Shown one piece after another: positions 43,065 to 51,480 of a stretch of DNA of 64,000 nucleotides. How positions within the stretch are numbered: position 1 is the stretch's first letter; each line of letters starts with the position of its first letter. The stretch lies in assembly GCF_002294985.1 (NCBI RefSeq), contig NZ_NSGE01000014.1, positions 1 through 64,000 of the forward strand, in the 5' to 3' direction. The notes under the pieces were generated by a model. The model saw only the letters and a list, made by a program, of their open reading frames with translations, made no database searches and was not told where the DNA came from. A program made the translations under genes and the position numbers. This stretch comes from Mesorhizobium sp. WSM3862 (GTDB lineage Bacteria; Pseudomonadota; Alphaproteobacteria; Rhizobiales; Rhizobiaceae).

Positions 43065-44558
43065 TTAGCCGACGGCAAGCCTGACGCCTTCGCAGAGATG
43101 CTCGGCATCGGCCGGATTTTCGAACGGCACGCCGTGCAGCGCATAGTCGAGCGGCGAGAAGGAAGCGCCCTCCTCGATGAGGGCGATCTGCCGCCGCGCC
43201 TTGTCCCTGTCGCCCATCTGGGCATAGCAGGCGGCCAGCCTCGTCCTGATCCAGGGCGCCGGGCGCGTCGCGAGCTCCAGCGCTTCCGCCGCCTGCCGGT
43301 ACTCCCCCATCATGTAAAGCGCCAGGGCGCGGTCGAACTGGTACCAGTGCGGATGCAACGGATCGATGCGGATGCCGCGCGCCAGCCAGGTCAGCGCTTC
43401 GAGCGGCCGGCCGCGCATGGTGAGCAGCATGCCCATCTGCTCGATGCTGTCGGCGTCATAAGGGTTGAGCTGCAAGGCGATGCGCATGTGATGCTCGGCC
43501 GCCTCGTGATCGCGCATATAGAGGCGGATCAGCGACTGCACGCGGTGGCCGGTCGGCTGGTCGGGCGACAGCGCCAGCCCTTTGTCGGCAAGGTCGCGCG
43601 CATTTTCCAGGACAGCATCGCTGGCGCGCCCGAACTCGCCGTCCAGGGAGCGCGCCAAAGCGAGATAGGAATAGGCAAGCCCGTAATTCGGATCCTTTGC
43701 GATCGCCGCCTCGAACAAGGCCTCGGCGCCGCGCTGGTCGGTCTGAGCGGGATCGCGCAGCAGCGCGAAGCCGCGCAGCAGGAGCTCGTAGGCGGCAAGG
43801 CTGGTCACCGGCTTGCGCGAGGCCTGCTCGAGGCCGGCGTTGGTGACCCGCGTCACCAGGCGGCTGACGATCTGCTCGACTATGTCGCGCTCGATCTCGA
43901 ACAGGCCGGCGCCCTGCGACTGGTAGCGGTCGCCCCAGAGCTGGCTGGCGCTCGCGATGTCGACGAGGCTGACGGCCACCACGACATGCTCGCCCTGGCG
44001 GCGCAGCGATCCTTCGACCAGATAGTCTGCGCCGATGCGGGCGCGGATCTGCGGCCATTCGGCGCGGCCGAAAGAGGCGAAGGAAAAACTCGAATTGCGC
44101 GCCAGCACCGTCACGGTGCCAAAGCGCGCCACGCCGTTAATGAGATCCTCGGCAAAGCCGTCGACCATCGCCTCGTCGGCCGGATCGCCGCTCTCGTTGC
44201 GGAAGCGCACCACCGCCACGATCGGCTGGCTGCTGATCTCGGGCGCCGCTTCGGCTTCCGCGGCAAGCATATAGCCGCGCTTGGAGACGGTGCGCACCAT
44301 GTCCTCGCCCAGCACCTTGCGGATCTCGCGCACCGACTGGGTGAGCGAATCCTCGGTGACATAGACGCCGGGCCAGACGACATCCATCAGCTCCGACTTC
44401 GGCACGACGCGGCCCATATTGCGGGCGAGATGCGAAAGCAGCGCGTAGGCTTTCGGCCGCAGGAACAGCGGCTCGTTGATGCCGCGCAGCGTTCCCTTGG
44501 CGAGGTCGAGCGTGAACCCGCCAAACCGGAAGACCTGATCGGCCGTCGCCGTCGTCAT
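43065..44558 (-). CDS. Winged-helix (OmpR/CadC-type DNA-binding) regulator with TolB-like and TPR domains
   Basis: 497 residues from the ATG at 44558. Residues about 8-102 form an OmpR/PhoB-like winged helix (FGGFTLDLAKGTL, RPKAYALLSHLARNMGRVV, EDSLTQSVREIRKVLGE, TVSKRGYML). A TolB/adenylyl-cyclase-associated middle domain follows (PIVAVVRFRNESGDPADEAM, IGADYLVEGSLRRQGE, VSLVDIASASQLWGDRY). The last half holds tetratricopeptide-like repeats (for example AYSYLALARSL, AEHHMRIALQLNPYDADSIE). Unlike CadC there is no membrane helix, so it is cytoplasmic. Such proteins are transcription regulators with unknown signals. It is 263 bp downstream of the autotransporter gene on the same strand and may regulate it. 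Confidence 0.87.
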   Translation of the reverse strand: MTTATADQVFRFGGFTLDLAKGTLRGINEPLFLRPKAYALLSHLARNMGRVVPKSELMDVVWPGVYVTEDSLTQSVREIRKVLGEDMVRTVSKRGYMLAAEAEAAPEISSQPIVAVVRFRNESGDPADEAMVDGFAEDLINGVARFGTVTVLARNSSFSFASFGRAEWPQIRARIGADYLVEGSLRRQGEHVVVAVSLVDIASASQLWGDRYQSQGAGLFEIERDIVEQIVSRLVTRVTNAGLEQASRKPVTSLAAYELLLRGFALLRDPAQTDQRGAEALFEAAIAKDPNYGLAYSYLALARSLDGEFGRASDAVLENARDLADKGLALSPDQPTGHRVQSLIRLYMRDHEAAEHHMRIALQLNPYDADSIEQMGMLLTMRGRPLEALTWLARGIRIDPLHPHWYQFDRALALYMMGEYRQAAEALELATRPAPWIRTRLAACYAQMGDRDKARRQIALIEEGASFSPLDYALHGVPFENPADAEHLCEGVRLAVG

Positions 44559-44628
44559 CGGGACACCCCTTCCCGCGTGCCGCTAATGCCAAGTCGATCC
44601 CACTCAACCCGGCATGCACGTTGCTATT

Positions 44629-44656
44629 ATTGCGCACTGCGCAATTTCGATCAAAC
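44629..44656 (+). repeat. 28-bp direct repeat, copy 1, on the 3' side of the autotransporter gene
   Basis: ATTGCG-N5-CGCAAT dyad followed by TTCGATCAAAC. The copy at 49334-49361 matches at 25 of 28 bases in the same orientation; only three central bases differ. In this copy the dyad is a perfect 17-bp palindrome (ATTGCGCA-C-TGCGCAAT). It lies 71 nt upstream of the winged-helix regulator start, so it may be an operator as well as a repeat. Confidence 0.75.
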
Positions 44657-44821
44657 CGGCTTCCAGCGCAGTGGATCGCTGCCCCGCCAAATGCAAAGCG
44701 ACAAGTCACGGCAACAGGCGCAAGGCTTTCGAATTTGCCGGTCGGGATTCAATCCGGTTTGCCTGACGGGCAAGCCCGCGTCGGGATTGATCGAGGCTTG
44801 TAGTGATCCGGTCGTCGGCCC

Positions 44822-47800
44822 TCAGAACCTGTGGCTCAGCCCCAGCTTGCCACCCAAGGCGCTGTAGCTGCTGCTGCCCAGGCCGTCATAGAAGGCCGAG
44901 GCGTTGATCGACATGCCGTTGCCCGCTGAAAGCGCGACGCCGGTTTCGGCCCGCCCGCGCAAGCCGGTCTCGGCCAGTCCGGGCGTTTCCGTCGCCGCTG
45001 TCGCGGTATTGTTCTGCATGAAGGTCCAGATGCCTTGCAGGTCGACGAACGGTGTCATCACCAGGCCGCCCTCCAACTGCATGTCCGTGCTGATGCTGGG
45101 GCCGAAGGCGAACTGGCCAGTGCGCACGTCGACAGACGGCACATCGACGCCGAGACCGTCAACATAGGCATCGGTCTTTTCCTCGAACATCGTCACCCGC
45201 GCTTCAGGCTTGATCTTCCAGCGTTCGATGTCGAAGCTGCCGATCAATGCTGCGGTGGCCAGCCAGCGATTACCGTCGAACTTGTCATTGAAGGTCCCAA
45301 GCGGCGAGACCTGGTTGAACGATTGACCCCAGCCGGCGCGCGCGTCGAGATAGAAATGGTCGGAGAGCCGCACCGTGGCATAGGGGCCGACAAGATAGCC
45401 GACGCCGGTGACGGCGGCGCCGTCTTCGCGATCCTGGTCCAGCCAGTCGACCTGAAGGCTGAGGCCGACCAGCACGGCCGGGCTCAGCAGATAGTCGACG
45501 CCGGCATGGGCGATGCCGAAGCTGCCGTCGCCGCTGCCCGACTTGAAACGGCCGATCGTGCCTTCCGTCCAGACATCGAAACGCCGGGCCATCGGGTCGG
45601 ACGGCGCCTCGGTGCCAGCAACAGAGCCGGCAGTGTCCGGACCGAATGCATGCTGGAATGGCGCATTGGCCGAAGGCAATCGGCCGGAGTAAGCGCTGAG
45701 CGGCAGTTGCGTGCCGGGCGCGCCGGTTCCGGATTCCACGGCGCTCGTCTGGTCTGTGCCTTCATTGGCCTGCTCGCTCATCTGCGCCCGCTGCAGGCTG
45801 TAGCCGAAGGTGGTGCGGTCGGCAGCGATCTGCAGGCCGATCGGCAACTGGCTGCCGCCGATCGGCATGCCGAAGGCGGTCATGCCGCCATTGCCCGAAT
45901 AAGCGCCGGTCAGCCGTTCGATGCGGCGGTCGATGTCGGGCTGGTTGGCGATGATGATGTCGGACCTGCTTTCCAGGAACGAGCCGATCAGCGCCACCGC
46001 CTTGTCGGCGGAATCGCTGGTCGAGATCGTGCAGCTTATGTTGCCGCCCGGGACCACCTTCAGCTTGCCACTCTTGCTGGCCGCGTTGATGGCCGAGCCC
46101 GGGTCCGAACACTGAGCCGAGGCGATGTCGACGCCGTTCGGCGCCGTGAAGCTGAACGCGTAGGTGCCCGGCGCCAGTGCGATGGCGCCGGAAGAGCCAT
46201 GGCCGCCGCTGCTGTTGACCGCCACATTGAGCGCCGGCTCGGGCGAGGAGAAACCGAAGCTGCCGTCGGCAGGCGAGTTGACCAGGAAGGTGACGTTGCC
46301 GGGCTGCGTTGTGCTGACAGTCACCGTGAACGAGGCCGTGGCGGTGTTGCCGGCGGCGTCCCTGGCCTCGAAGGTGTTGGTCGTGGTGCCGAGCGGGAAG
46401 CTGCTGCCGGAGGCAAGGCCCGCAATCTGGGTCGTGCTGACTGTGCCCTGCGAATTGTCGGTGGCGGTCGGCGGCGCCCAATTCGCCGTGCCCGAGGTCT
46501 CGCCATAGGCCACCGTGACGGTGATGTTGGTCGGCACGGTCAGCACCGGCGGCTCGCCATCGGCGACGGTAACGGTGAACGATCGTTCGGCGCTCGCATT
46601 GCCTTGCTGGTCAATGGCCCTGTAGGTCACGGTCGTGGTGCCTATCGGGAAATCGCTGCCGGAGGCAAGGCCAGCGACCAGTTGCGGCTGCACGTCGCCG
46701 CCGACCAGATCTGTCGCCGACACATTGTAGGTTACCTTGGCTGTCGGCTTGCCGGCATCGGTGGAAACGCTGATGTTGGCTGGCACGTTCAGCGCCGGCG
46801 CCTGGTTATCGGTCACCGTGACGGTGAAAGACTTCGGATCGCTGGCGTTGCCCCGGCTGTCGGTCGCCCTGAAGGTCACCGTTGTCGTGCCGACCGGAAA
46901 GCTGGCGCCGGAAGCAAGCCCCGCAATCTGCACGGGTGTCACCGCGCCGTCCACCGCGTCGGTCGCCGACACGCTGTAGGTCACGGTGGCGCTGGCCTTG
47001 CCGGGATCGCTGTCGACGACGATGTTGGCCGGCACTGTCAGCTCCGGTGCTTCGGCGTCGACGACGGTAACGATGAAGGACCCAGAACCGACATTGCCCG
47101 TACTGTCGGTGGCCGTCCAGGTGACGGTTGTCGTGCCGACCGGAAAGCTGGCGCCGGAAGCCAGCCCCGCTGTCTGGGTGAGCGTGACAGCACCACCAGC
47201 GGCGTCGGTGGCCGAGACGTTGTAGGTCACAGTGGCGGTGTTCTTGCCGGTCTCGGTGTTGACGGTGACGTTGGCGGGAACATTCACCACCGGAGCCTCA
47301 CGGTCCTGCACGGTGACGGTGAACGATCCCGAGCTGGTGTTGCCTTGCTTGTCGGTGGCGGTGAAGGTGACGGTTGTCGTGCCGGCCGGAAACTCGGCGC
47401 CGGAAGCAAGCCCGCTCGTCTGGGTGGGCGTGACGGCACCATCAACAACGTCGGTCGCCGACACACTGTAGGTCACAATGGCGCCGGCCTTGCCGGGATC
47501 GGTGGCGACGACAATGTTGGCGGGCAGGCTCAGCGTCGGCGCCTCCGTGTCGTTGACCGTTATCTTGAAGCTTGCCGTACCGGTGTTGCCGGCGGCGTCT
47601 GTGGCATCGAAGAAGACGGTGGTTGTGCCCAGCGGGAAGATGCTGCCGGAAGGCAGGCTGCCCGAGGCGACGACCGGCGTGACGGTGCCATCGCCGTCGA
47701 CATTGTCCTTGGCCGTGGCATTGGGATAGGTGACGACAGCGGTCGCGACGCCGGCATCGGTGCCGACGGTGATGTCCGCAGGCGGTGTCACCACCGGCGC

Positions 47801-49018
47801 TTCGTGGTCGCTGACCGCCACCTTGAAGGTCGCTGGGCCGGCAATGTTGTTGCTGGCGTCCCTGGCGGTGCAGGAAACGGTGGTTTCGCCCGTGGCGAAG
47901 GCGCTCCCGGAGGCCGGCAGGCAGCTGACAACGGGCGCTGGATCGCCGGCATCGGTGGCCGTCGCGCTGTAGGTGACCGTTGCCGTCGGCTTGCCGGGAT
48001 CGGTGTTTGCAGCGATGTCGGCAGGCACGCTCAATGCAGGCGGGGTCACGTCGTTGATGGTGATCTTGAAGGTCTTGGCCGCGCTGGTGTTGCCCGCAAC
48101 GTCCTTGGCCGTGCAGCTCACCGTGGTCTCCCCGATGGCGAAGGTGCTGCCCGAGGCCGGCGCGCAAGAGACGGTCGGATTCGGGTCGGCATTGTCGGCG
48201 GCGGTCGCCGTGAAGGTCACGGCCTGGCCCGTCGCACCGGCTGGCGCGTTGTCGCTGATGTCGGTGGGAAGGCTCACCACCGGGGCTTCACGATCCTCGA
48301 CGGTGACCGTGAAGGAACCGTTGGTGACGTTGCCGGACGGATCGGTCGCTGAGTAACTGACCGTGGTGACGCCGAGCGGAAAGGTGCCGCCGGAGGCGAG
48401 CCCGCCGGTCAACAGCAGATCCGCGACATCGTCCTCGGGATCGACAGCGCTGACGGCGTAGTTGACGACGGCTGTCGGCTTGCCGGTGTCTGTGCCGACG
48501 GTGATGTTGGACGGCAGGATAAGGTTCGGCGGGTTGGTGTCCGGCGGGGCCAGCGGCACGGTGAAGTTGGCGCCGGTCCTGCTGCCGCTGGGTGCGGTCC
48601 ATTTGAGGATCGGCGCGCCGGAAAACGAACCCGACGCCATGTTGAGCGGGGTCACGGTATAGGTCGAGGTGCAGGTGAAGGTGGCGCCGGTTTGCTGCGG
48701 CGGGCTCTCGCAGTCCGGCACATTCGGACCGAGACCACGCGGGTCGACCGTCGCGGTCGTGAACACCCTGTTGCCGGAATAGGCTGTGAAGGTCAGCTTC
48801 ATCACCTGTCCAACGAAGCGGAACTGGGCCGGGCGCGAGGTGACAGTGATCGATGGAGTGCTCGACTGGGCGCGGCTTTCAACTACGGTTGCCACCCAAA
48901 GCGCCAGACCGATCAGCAGCCCAACGCAGAACCTGGCGGTCAGAATGGCCAATCCCTTGCACGCACGCCCTCGGGACGGCGCACAATGCGCAACAGTTTC
49001 GGCAAAATTGAACGTCAC
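44822..49018 (-). CDS. Autotransporter with nine HYR (hyalin) repeats
   Basis: 1398 residues from the GTG at 49018 with a GGGGG run upstream. The long N-terminal signal (hydrophobic core ARFCVGLLIGLALWVATVV, cleavage about SRA-QS) is of the extended autotransporter kind. After an Ig-like domain (about 55-160) come nine HYR repeats of about 80-84 residues, each starting like DREAPVVNVPANVTVNT and ending in a FTVTV-type strand. A beta-sandwich with two Cys follows, then a linker. A C-terminal beta-barrel (from about residue 1145, RRFDVWTEGTIGRFKSG) ends in the terminal aromatic LSHRF. It would be displayed at or released from the outer membrane as an adhesin. Flanked by direct repeats. Confidence 0.88.
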   Translation of the reverse strand: MTFNFAETVAHCAPSRGRACKGLAILTARFCVGLLIGLALWVATVVESRAQSSTPSITVTSRPAQFRFVGQVMKLTFTAYSGNRVFTTATVDPRGLGPNVPDCESPPQQTGATFTCTSTYTVTPLNMASGSFSGAPILKWTAPSGSRTGANFTVPLAPPDTNPPNLILPSNITVGTDTGKPTAVVNYAVSAVDPEDDVADLLLTGGLASGGTFPLGVTTVSYSATDPSGNVTNGSFTVTVEDREAPVVSLPTDISDNAPAGATGQAVTFTATAADNADPNPTVSCAPASGSTFAIGETTVSCTAKDVAGNTSAAKTFKITINDVTPPALSVPADIAANTDPGKPTATVTYSATATDAGDPAPVVSCLPASGSAFATGETTVSCTARDASNNIAGPATFKVAVSDHEAPVVTPPADITVGTDAGVATAVVTYPNATAKDNVDGDGTVTPVVASGSLPSGSIFPLGTTTVFFDATDAAGNTGTASFKITVNDTEAPTLSLPANIVVATDPGKAGAIVTYSVSATDVVDGAVTPTQTSGLASGAEFPAGTTTVTFTATDKQGNTSSGSFTVTVQDREAPVVNVPANVTVNTETGKNTATVTYNVSATDAAGGAVTLTQTAGLASGASFPVGTTTVTWTATDSTGNVGSGSFIVTVVDAEAPELTVPANIVVDSDPGKASATVTYSVSATDAVDGAVTPVQIAGLASGASFPVGTTTVTFRATDSRGNASDPKSFTVTVTDNQAPALNVPANISVSTDAGKPTAKVTYNVSATDLVGGDVQPQLVAGLASGSDFPIGTTTVTYRAIDQQGNASAERSFTVTVADGEPPVLTVPTNITVTVAYGETSGTANWAPPTATDNSQGTVSTTQIAGLASGSSFPLGTTTNTFEARDAAGNTATASFTVTVSTTQPGNVTFLVNSPADGSFGFSSPEPALNVAVNSSGGHGSSGAIALAPGTYAFSFTAPNGVDIASAQCSDPGSAINAASKSGKLKVVPGGNISCTISTSDSADKAVALIGSFLESRSDIIIANQPDIDRRIERLTGAYSGNGGMTAFGMPIGGSQLPIGLQIAADRTTFGYSLQRAQMSEQANEGTDQTSAVESGTGAPGTQLPLSAYSGRLPSANAPFQHAFGPDTAGSVAGTEAPSDPMARRFDVWTEGTIGRFKSGSGDGSFGIAHAGVDYLLSPAVLVGLSLQVDWLDQDREDGAAVTGVGYLVGPYATVRLSDHFYLDARAGWGQSFNQVSPLGTFNDKFDGNRWLATAALIGSFDIERWKIKPEARVTMFEEKTDAYVDGLGVDVPSVDVRTGQFAFGPSISTDMQLEGGLVMTPFVDLQGIWTFMQNNTATAATETPGLAETGLRGRAETGVALSAGNGMSINASAFYDGLGSSSYSALGGKLGLSHRF

Positions 49019-49094
49019 AAGTCACCCCCACGCCTGTCCCTGGACCTGGCGCAACCCAAACTTCTCGATGCTGTGCGCCCCACAGACGCCAAGG

Positions 49095-49112
49095 CGCTGC
49101 ATTGATGCAGCG
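49095..49112. promoter_or_regulatory. Dyad upstream of the autotransporter start
   Basis: CGCTGCAT-TG-ATGCAGCG has perfect 8-bp arms and lies about 80 nt upstream of the autotransporter GTG. It is a candidate operator or leader hairpin. The remainder of the 395-bp divergent gap (49019-49413) holds the second direct repeat and no gene. Confidence 0.5.
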
Positions 49113-49333
49113 TCTTGCAAACCCAGCACATCAGGAGGTTGGCTCGTGGCAGCGGCCACTCACCGATTATCCGATCCTTTTGCGCAGCCGCTACCTATGC
49201 CGCAGCCTTTGCGGCGGTCAATTGAGCGATCGAACGCCGAGCTGACTATTATTGGGGGGAATTTTCCAAATCGACGCAAGCGCTTAGCGCCTGTGCCGTG
49301 GTCCACGCGCAAACCGTGTCGATCGGCGAATGG

Positions 49334-49361
49334 ATTGCGGGATGCGCAATTTCGATCAAAC
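49334..49361 (+). repeat. 28-bp direct repeat, copy 2, on the 5' side of the autotransporter gene
   Basis: Same orientation and 25 of 28 bases as the copy at 44629-44656. The dyad here is ATTGCG-GGATG-CGCAAT. It ends 52 nt before the AraC-type regulator start (49414), in promoter position. The pair brackets 4.7 kb containing only the autotransporter gene and its flanks. Confidence 0.75.
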
Positions 49362-49413
49362 TGAGTGCTCCGAGAGACGGCACCATGATCCGGCCAATGC
49401 GAAGAGGAGCCGT

Positions 49414-50247
49414 ATGAACCCGACCGAGAAAGCGCTGTGGTTTGTCGAAAGCCATCTGCCGGATGCGATTTCGCTCGACGATGTCGCGGCAAGCAGCGGC
49501 GTGTCGCGCTTCCATGTGACGCGCGCCTTCGGCGCCGCCACCGGCCGGTCGGTCATGGGCTATATGCGGGCGCGGCGGCTCAGCGAAGCGGCGCGCAAGC
49601 TCGCCGGCGGCGCGAGCGACATCCTGGCGGTCGCGCTCGATGCCGGCTACGGCTCGCATGAGGCTTTCACGCGGGCCTTCCGCGACCAGTTCGGCACCAC
49701 GCCGGAACTGGTGCGCGCTGGAGGCTCGACCCAAAACCTCGACCTCGTGGAGCCCATCCTCATGGACAGTTCGCTTCTCACCGCGCTCGAGCCGCCGCGC
49801 TTCGAGACCAGCCGGCCGTTCCTCATCGCCGGGCTCGGCGAGCGCTACAGCTGCGAAACCAGCGCCGGCATCCCAATGCTGTGGCAGCGCTTCGGACCCT
49901 ATATCGGCAACATTCCCGGCGAGGTGCCCGGCGTCGCCTACGGCGTTTGCACCAATGCCGACGATGCCGGCAATTTCGACTATGTCGCGGGCGTCGAGGT
50001 GTCGGAGTTCTCCGATCTGCCGAACGATTTTTACCGGGTTCGAGTGCCGGCGCAGAAATATGCCGTGTTTGCGCATCGCGAGCACATCTCGACCATCCGA
50101 CGCACGGTCAACACCATCTGGAACAAGTGGCTGCCTGCATCCGGACATGAGATCGCCGACGCCCCGGACTTCGAGCGTTACGGCCCCGAATTCGATCCGC
50201 GCAGCGGCAATGGCGGACTGGAGGTCTGGGTGCCGATCAAAGGTTGA
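49414..50247 (+). CDS. AraC family regulator with GyrI-like effector domain
   Basis: 277 residues from the ATG at 49414, with AGAGGAG ahead. The N-terminal AraC DNA-binding domain (residues about 5-105) has both helix-turn-helix units: ISLDDVAASSGVSRFHVTRAF and ILAVALDAGYGSHEAFTRAFRDQFG, ending in the typical TTPELVR. The C-terminal half (about 120-277) is a GyrI/SOUL-like small-molecule domain, with the usual DYVAGVEVSEF and VWVPIKG ends. This order (DNA-binding first) is that of the Rob/SoxS-GyrI type multidrug sensors. It diverges from the autotransporter gene. Confidence 0.92.
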   Translation: MNPTEKALWFVESHLPDAISLDDVAASSGVSRFHVTRAFGAATGRSVMGYMRARRLSEAARKLAGGASDILAVALDAGYGSHEAFTRAFRDQFGTTPELVRAGGSTQNLDLVEPILMDSSLLTALEPPRFETSRPFLIAGLGERYSCETSAGIPMLWQRFGPYIGNIPGEVPGVAYGVCTNADDAGNFDYVAGVEVSEFSDLPNDFYRVRVPAQKYAVFAHREHISTIRRTVNTIWNKWLPASGHEIADAPDFERYGPEFDPRSGNGGLEVWVPIKG

Positions 50248-50261
50248 GACGCTGCCCCTCT

Positions 50262-50404
50262 CCTTCTCCCTTGCGGGAGAAGGTCTCGCCGAAGGCGATG
50301 GATGAGCAGTGTTCCAGCGGAGTGAGACGCTTGGCGTTCCCTGGAACACCCCTCATCCGTCTCGGCGCTGCGCGCCGATCCACCTTCTCCCACAAGGGAG
50401 AAGG
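50262..50404. repeat. Palindromic repeat element, family A, copy 2
   Basis: Each end is a perfect 9-bp hairpin, CCTTCTCCC-TTGC-GGGAGAAGG (50262-50283) and CCTTCTCCC-ACAA-GGGAGAAGG (50383-50404). The right half matches the reverse complement of 4090-4139. It sits between the convergent AraC-type and MarR-GNAT genes and may act as a bidirectional transcript end. Confidence 0.85.
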
Positions 50405-50412
50405 AAAAGGCG

Positions 50413-51348
50413 CTACAGTTCCAAATTCCACGTCTGGCCGACCAAATCCTTGCCGAAGGAATGGTGGCGCTCTTCCTCGGCCAGCTTGAAGCCCACCGCC
50501 TGGTAGATGCGGCGGGCCGAGCCCAGTATATCGTTGGTCCACAGCGTCAGCGTCTTGTAGCCCTTGGCGCGCGAGAAGGCGATGCACTCGTCGACCAGCC
50601 GCCGGCCGATGCCGAGGCCGCGCGCCGACGGCTCGACATAGAGCAGCCTGAGCTTCGCCACCTTGGGCGACTTGCGCATGACGAAAACCGAGCCGACCAC
50701 CTCGCCTTCGCGCTCGGCGATCCAGCTGCTCTCCCATTGCGGAACGAAGTTCTTGACGAACTCGCCGAGGATCTCGGCAACCAGCGCCTCGTAGGTTGCG
50801 TCCCAGCCATAGTCCTGCGCGTAGATGAGGCCCTGGCGATGCGTGATCCAGCCGATGTCGCCGACCTGCAGCGGCCGCAGAATATAGGGTATTTTGGGTT
50901 CGGGTTTGTCGCCGAGCAGGTCCTGCACCGTGCGCATCGCCTTGACCAGCCGCTCCTGATCGGTCGGCGCCAGGCGATCGAGCAGCGCGCGCACCTGGTC
51001 GTGCGAATCCTGGTTGAGCGGCGCGAAGGCCTCCCTGCCCGCGGGCGTCAGCGCGATCGAGGACCGCCGCGCGTCGGCCTCCGTGGCGGCGCGTTCGACC
51101 AGGCCGCGCTCCTCGAATTTTTTCAGCAGCCGGCTGACATAGCCGGGGTCGAGGCCGAGGTCGCGCACCAGGTCGCTGGCGACCAGCCCGTCGCGATGGG
51201 CAAGCTCGTAAAGCACGCGCGCCTCGGTCAGCGAGAACGGGCTCTTCAGGAGGCCTTCGTCGAGCAGGCCGATCTGGCGGGTGTAGAATCGGTTGAAGGC
51301 GCGCACGGCATCGATGCGCTTGTTGCCGGGGTGATCGTGGATAGTCAT
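50413..51348 (-). CDS. MarR-type regulator fused to GNAT N-acetyltransferase
   Basis: 311 residues from the ATG at 51348, with GAGGAA upstream. Residues about 8-145 are a MarR winged helix (SLTEARVLYELAHRDG, LGLDPGYVSRLLKKFEERGLV, ATEADARRSSIALTPAG). Residues about 150-311 are a GNAT domain, with acetyl-CoA loop VEPSARGLGIGRRLVDECI and TNDILGSARRIYQAVGFKL. The fusion is widespread in Proteobacteria. It would bind DNA and acetylate a small molecule or protein. A perfect dyad 40 nt upstream (51388-51400) suggests autoregulation. Confidence 0.93.
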   Translation of the reverse strand: MTIHDHPGNKRIDAVRAFNRFYTRQIGLLDEGLLKSPFSLTEARVLYELAHRDGLVASDLVRDLGLDPGYVSRLLKKFEERGLVERAATEADARRSSIALTPAGREAFAPLNQDSHDQVRALLDRLAPTDQERLVKAMRTVQDLLGDKPEPKIPYILRPLQVGDIGWITHRQGLIYAQDYGWDATYEALVAEILGEFVKNFVPQWESSWIAEREGEVVGSVFVMRKSPKVAKLRLLYVEPSARGLGIGRRLVDECIAFSRAKGYKTLTLWTNDILGSARRIYQAVGFKLAEEERHHSFGKDLVGQTWNLEL

Positions 51349-51387
51349 GGGGAGTTCCTCCTGTCGCGGACAGGATCGACCATTTAG

Positions 51388-51400
51388 TTGACTGAGTCAA
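51388..51400. promoter_or_regulatory. Probable operator of the MarR-GNAT gene
   Basis: TTGACT-G-AGTCAA is a perfect 13-bp palindrome in an AT-rich island (ATTTAG...ATAA), 40 nt upstream of the MarR-GNAT ATG. Its size and place suit a MarR dimer. Assignment to this regulator is inference. Confidence 0.5.
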
Positions 51401-51480
51401 ATAACATGGTTGTGCCGAGCTTCTTTGGGCCGGCGGGACAGAGGGGGGCGCGAAGGATCGAAGACAGTTGGCGCGCCCGT

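Noticed and set aside
45035..48352. 1105-codon open frame on the plus strand opposite the HYR autotransporter
   Set aside because: It repeats with the HYR units because it is their complement; no signal peptide or domain is seen.
46250..48500. Regular repeats of about 245 bp considered as a CRISPR or satellite array
   Set aside because: They are the coding DNA of the HYR protein domains; unit length, divergence and an open frame rule out CRISPR.
44629..49361. Direct repeats considered as attachment sites of an integrated element
   Set aside because: No integrase, tRNA target or phage gene is in or near the 4.7-kb segment; kept only as an open observation.
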